A DNA stretch of 44,111 nucleotides, from NCBI GenBank assembly GCA_947464335.1, contig CANHWG010000018.1, forward strand, positions 1 to 44,111, read 5' to 3'. Both the position numbers and the translations under genes were made by a program. This document shows positions 40,812-44,111 of this stretch, piece by piece. Below the pieces are notes generated by a model. The model did not search any database and was not told where the DNA came from. It saw only the letters and a program-made list of their open reading frames with translations. How positions within the stretch are numbered: position 1 is the stretch's first letter; each line of letters opens with the position of its first letter. This DNA is from Flavobacteriaceae bacterium (GTDB lineage: Bacteria > Bacteroidota > Bacteroidia > Flavobacteriales > Flavobacteriaceae).

Positions 40812-43306
40812 ACTTAAATGCCTTAAAGGGTTCAAATTTTAAGCAGTATTTATTACTACTGTTTTTTTGTAGCTCATTACAATCTGCTGCACAAAACAAC
40901 TATCGCAATCTAAGTTCCGAAAATTGGACTTTTAGAAAATCGACTGAATCCAATTGGTTTCCCGCAAAAGTACCCGGAACCGTTCACACCGATTTGTTGG
41001 CGAACCAATTAATTCCTGATCCTTTTTTTGGTGCTAATGAAAAACAATTGCAGTGGATAGAAAATGAAGATTGGCAATACCAAACGACTTTCAGCATTTC
41101 AAAAGAAGAATTCAGCAATCAGAACTGTGAGCTGCAATTGGAAGGTTTAGATACTTTTGCCCAAGTTTATTTAAACGGAACCAAAATCCTTTCAGCCAAC
41201 AACATGTTTCGAAATTGGAAAGTTGAGGTGAAAAAACTTTTGAAAATCGGACAAAACAAACTCGAAATCAAATTTGAATCTGCCGTTAAAAAAGGAAAAG
41301 AAGCAGCCAAAAAACTAACTTACACGTTACCCGGCGACGAAAAAATTTTCACTCGAAAAGCACAATATCAATTTGGTTGGGATTGGGGACCAAGATTTGT
41401 TACGGCTGGAATTTGGAGAAAGGTCCAATTTCATTTTTGGAATTCAGCCAGGGTTGTAACTATAAAACACGATCAAAGATTGCTATCAGACTCTAAGGCA
41501 GAATTAGAATTCCTAATAACTATTCATAGTTTAATTCAAGGTAAATTTCAAATTGAAATTAATGATAAAAAAGAGAATGTTCAATTGCAAAAAGGAGACA
41601 ATGTAATTTCAATTTCCCATTCCATTCAAAATCCTAAACGCTGGTGGCCAAATGGTTTAGGCGAAGCGCATTTGTATCCGTTTAAAATTAGTTTAACCCA
41701 AAACAAGGCAATTATTGATTCAAGAAAACTAAACATTGGCATTCGTACAATTGAATTGGTACAAGAAAAAGATGAAATTGGTAAAAGCTTTTATTTTAAA
41801 GTGAATGGTAAACCGGTCTTTATGAAAGGCGCTAACGTCATTCCACCCGATAGTTTTTTACCACGTGCTACGGATTCTGTTTATAAATCAATGGTCAAAA
41901 ATGCTGTTGATGCCAATATGAATATGCTTCGAGTTTGGGGCGGCGGTGTGTATTTCGAAGATAGTTTTTATGAAGAATGTGACCAAAACGGGATTTTGGT
42001 TTGGCAAGATTTTATGTTTGCTTGCGCGATGTATCCTGGCGATGAAGCTTTTTTGGAGAATGTAAAACAAGAAGTCATCGATAATGTGACTCGTTTGCAA
42101 AACCATCCGAGTATAGCACTTTGGTGTGGCAATAACGAGAACGATGAAGGTTGGCACAATTGGGGTTGGCAAAAACAATATAATTATTCTGAAGCCGATA
42201 CTGCTAAGATTTGGAACGATTACCAAAAGTTGTTTCATGAGATAATTCCGCAAACTTTAGATGGTTTATTAACTAAAAATGAAAATCGCTATTGGCCGTC
42301 TTCACCATCCATCGGTTGGGGAAAAAAAGAAAGTCTGTTACAAGGGGATTCTCATTATTGGGGCGTTTGGTGGGGAATGGAACCTTTTGAAATGTATCAA
42401 AAAAAGGTCGGGCGTTTTATGAGCGAATACGGATTTCAGAGCATGCCCGATAGTAAAACGTTTCATGCTTTCGCCAAAAGTGACGAACTGCATTTCGATT
42501 CAGAAGCAGTTAAAACGCACCAAAAACATCCAACGGGTTACAAGACGATAAATGAATATATGGCCCGAGATTTTAAAGTGCCAACGAATTTTGAAGACTA
42601 TAGTTACGTTTCACAATTACTTCAAGCCGAAGGTATGAAAATCGCTATCGAAGCCCATCGAACCGACCCAAAATGTATGGGAACTTTGTTTTGGCAAGCC
42701 AATGATTGTTGGCCGGTGACTTCGTGGAGTTCTGTAGATTATTACGGTCGATGGAAAGCGTTTCAATATCAGGCGAAACGAAGTTTTGAAAAGGTGTTAA
42801 TTTCGGTTAAGGAAACAACAACAGCTTATGTTATTTTTTTAATCAATGATAGCGTAGAAAATTTTGGCGGTGATTTTGATTTTGAATTGATAGATTTCAG
42901 CGGTAATCCCCTCTGGAAAAAGAATGTTGTAGCGGTCGCTCCAGCTAATTCATCATTAAGCCATATTCAAATACCGAAGGAAGATTTTGAAGGGTTTGAT
43001 TTGAAAAAAGCAGTGCTTTCCGTCTCATTTCATTCGGTGAATAAATCTGTCCAATCCCTTTTTTATTTTGCAAAACCTAAAGATTTAGAACTTACCATAC
43101 CAAACATAACAATCAAAAGATTTGATACATTAACAATTGAAGTTAATTCGGATGTGTTAGCAAAAAATGTTTTTCTTTCCTCTGTTCAGGATACTTTTTT
43201 TAGTGATAACTATTTTGATATTTTACCCAACCAAAAAATCAAAATTTATCTTTCAAAACCAGTTCAAACGATTGTTGCAAAATCGCTGTTTGACACTATT
43301 AAGTAA
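40808..43306 (+). CDS. GH2 beta-mannosidase
   Basis: The enzyme removes beta-linked mannose, such as the Man-beta-1,4-GlcNAc of the N-glycan core. The 832-residue protein has a signal peptide ending near SLQSAAQ (about residue 29). A jelly-roll sugar-binding domain (WFPAKVPGTVHTDLL, FGWDWGPRFVTAGIW) and an Ig-like domain come next. The TIM-barrel contains MKGANVIPPDSFLPR, MLRVWGGGVYFEDSFYEECDQNGILVWQDFMFAC, acid/base Glu444 in WCGNNENDEGW and nucleophile Glu540 in FMSEYGFQSMPD. C-terminal beta domains follow. It is the last gene of the operon, coupled to cutC by ATGA and closed by a two-way terminator. Confidence 0.94.
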   Translation: MNLNALKGSNFKQYLLLLFFCSSLQSAAQNNYRNLSSENWTFRKSTESNWFPAKVPGTVHTDLLANQLIPDPFFGANEKQLQWIENEDWQYQTTFSISKEEFSNQNCELQLEGLDTFAQVYLNGTKILSANNMFRNWKVEVKKLLKIGQNKLEIKFESAVKKGKEAAKKLTYTLPGDEKIFTRKAQYQFGWDWGPRFVTAGIWRKVQFHFWNSARVVTIKHDQRLLSDSKAELEFLITIHSLIQGKFQIEINDKKENVQLQKGDNVISISHSIQNPKRWWPNGLGEAHLYPFKISLTQNKAIIDSRKLNIGIRTIELVQEKDEIGKSFYFKVNGKPVFMKGANVIPPDSFLPRATDSVYKSMVKNAVDANMNMLRVWGGGVYFEDSFYEECDQNGILVWQDFMFACAMYPGDEAFLENVKQEVIDNVTRLQNHPSIALWCGNNENDEGWHNWGWQKQYNYSEADTAKIWNDYQKLFHEIIPQTLDGLLTKNENRYWPSSPSIGWGKKESLLQGDSHYWGVWWGMEPFEMYQKKVGRFMSEYGFQSMPDSKTFHAFAKSDELHFDSEAVKTHQKHPTGYKTINEYMARDFKVPTNFEDYSYVSQLLQAEGMKIAIEAHRTDPKCMGTLFWQANDCWPVTSWSSVDYYGRWKAFQYQAKRSFEKVLISVKETTTAYVIFLINDSVENFGGDFDFELIDFSGNPLWKKNVVAVAPANSSLSHIQIPKEDFEGFDLKKAVLSVSFHSVNKSVQSLFYFAKPKDLELTIPNITIKRFDTLTIEVNSDVLAKNVFLSSVQDTFFSDNYFDILPNQKIKIYLSKPVQTIVAKSLFDTIK

Positions 43307-43310
43307 AACA

Positions 43311-43350
43311 AAAAAGGTTGTCCCTGCCAGCTGGAAGCGACAACCTTTTT
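43311..43350. terminator. Bidirectional terminator between the beta-mannosidase and T9SS-cargo genes
   Basis: AAAAAGGTTGTC (43311-43322) pairs with GACAACCTTTTT (43339-43350), a 12-bp stem with T tails both ways. The 16-base loop contains CCAGCTGG. It separates convergent genes ending at 43306 and 43368. Confidence 0.9.
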
Positions 43351-43367
43351 AATTTTTTGACTTCTAA

Positions 43368-44111
43368 TTATCTTTGCTTGACAACCTTAATCACTTTTTC
43401 TTTGTCATCAGCAATTACTTTTATAAAGTAAGTAGCTTCTGCCAATCGCGATAAATCAACCTGAACTTCTGTTGCATCTGTTTTTTTAAGATATATAATC
43501 TGTCCTAGCATATTGGTTAAAGTTACTTGGTTAATGTTTTTCGAATAGGAAATATTAATCACTGATGAAGTTGGATTTGGATAAAACTTAAAATATAAAT
43601 TGTCCAATTCATCATTTGCTAAATTCACCGTAACGGTTACAGCAAAGGGTAGGCTCGGACAAGTAGCAGAAAAAGCGACTGCGTAATACGCGGATCCATT
43701 TGTTAGGACGGTTGTCAATGGTAACGAATTAGATAATGTTTGCGCATCTGCAAGCGAAGCGTACCAATTCACATTAGTTGGATTGACAACTAAATCAGCA
43801 ATTGTAGCGTTATTCAAATCAGTAACGTCAAATGTTTGAAATGCATTTCCAGTTGGAGTATTTGTTGTAAATACTGTAATAGTCATTGTTGCTGAAGAAG
43901 CACATTGCCCGAGATCAGGTGTGAAAGTATAGGTTGTTGTAGCAGTATTATCCAAAGCAGGTGACCAACTTCCCGAAATTCCATTATTGGATGTTGTTGG
44001 CAAAGCCGCTAAAGAATCACCATTGCAAATAGGAGCAACCGCAGTAAAAGTTGTAGTCACAACTTGATTTACGGTAATGGTTAAGGATGCTGAAGAAGCA
44101 CATTGCCCGAG
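43368..44111 (-). CDS. Repeat-rich secreted protein with T9SS type A sorting domain, partial (3' end)
   Basis: The frame remains open to the window edge; an apparent GTG at 44060 is internal, as the coding continues upstream with LGQCASSASLTITVNQVV. Two Ig-like/PKD-like units are visible, each with APxC and a GQCASSA(S/T)(L/M)TITV ending, so the protein is built of tandem repeats. The last 75 residues are a type A sorting domain: YFKFYPNPTSSVINISY, then VTLTNMLGQIIYL, and YFIKVIADDKEKVIKVVKQR at the end. That signal directs passage through the type IX system and is normally removed at the surface. The protein is a surface or secreted adhesin-like product of unknown activity. Confidence 0.88.
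   Translation of the reverse strand, partial: LGQCASSASLTITVNQVVTTTFTAVAPICNGDSLAALPTTSNNGISGSWSPALDNTATTTYTFTPDLGQCASSATMTITVFTTNTPTGNAFQTFDVTDLNNATIADLVVNPTNVNWYASLADAQTLSNSLPLTTVLTNGSAYYAVAFSATCPSLPFAVTVTVNLANDELDNLYFKFYPNPTSSVINISYSKNINQVTLTNMLGQIIYLKKTDATEVQVDLSRLAEATYFIKVIADDKEKVIKVVKQR

Noticed and set aside
1..44111. tRNA, rRNA or riboswitch genes
   Set aside because: Reading both strands I found no cloverleaf with a GTTCGA arm and no rRNA text. Hairpins seen are terminators or palindromic repeats. A tRNAscan or Rfam search could still find something I missed.
1..44111. The two edge proteins as one gene on a small circle
   Set aside because: Both are minus-strand and repeat-rich, but the left edge is the 5' part and the right edge the 3' part of different repeat types, and the window content is chromosomal. 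There is no sign of circularity.

Overview
The window is a chromosomal stretch of a Bacteroidota bacterium, most likely Flavobacterium or a close relative. It is AT-rich. Promoters use the Bacteroidota -7 box TAnnTTTG. Type IX secretion genes are present (PorT, a type A sorting domain, a choice-of-anchor L surface protein). So are other lineage markers: 2TM-domain protein, DUF5686 protein, bifunctional nuclease with a UVR tail, TamA-like lipoprotein, membrane pyrophosphatase. I saw no phage, integrase, transposase, CRISPR array, rRNA or tRNA. Most of the window is core genome.

Layout. 1-2395 (-): 5' part of a large secreted protein that runs off the left edge. 2526-6954 (+): Nfu-type Fe-S protein, YyaL/SPATA20-type protein, a helical-repeat protein and an MscS channel. 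6960-10382 (-): tolC, HlyD-type adaptor and tsaB. 10546-11937 (+): DUF4403 lipoprotein. 11934-17155 (-): a respiratory oxidase block in two transcription units. The first is ctaB, two subunit III proteins and subunit IV, ended by a terminator. The second is a Cys-less SCO-like protein, SCO, a DUF420 assembly protein and a small CxxC membrane protein. 17480-22056 (-): accD, fba, tamL-like. 22094-22849 (+): SpoU rRNA methyltransferase. 22892-25246 (-): porT/ubiE and dfrA/2TM. 25485-25781 (+): stand-alone CBM48 protein. 25840-29408 (-): thyA, bifunctional nuclease, etfA, etfB. 29654-33244 (+): pdhB and a DUF5686 protein. 33315-34034 (-): family 2 glycosyltransferase. 34201-36792 (+): hppA. 36886-43306 (+): a tight four-gene operon (GH20 hexosaminidase, glycosylasparaginase, CutC, GH2 beta-mannosidase) fitted to dismantling the core of N-linked glycans. 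43368-44111 (-): 3' end of a repeat-rich secreted protein with a T9SS sorting domain, running off the right edge.

The most unusual signal is non-coding. Four intergenic stretches (12120-12194, 18341-18396, 28580-28669, 30632-30694) are built from 7-base units of differing sequence. One encodes a signal peptide, one sits just upstream of the etfA start, and one supplies the -33 box of a promoter. Other points of interest are a 12-cysteine C-terminal extension on the pyrophosphatase, an AccD that has lost all four zinc-ribbon cysteines, CutC inside the N-glycan operon, and a dispersed palindromic element with conserved ends found twice.

Several starts were moved from the longest possible frame, using signal peptides, family N-termini and promoter positions. 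All functions are read from the sequence and general family knowledge; no database search was run.
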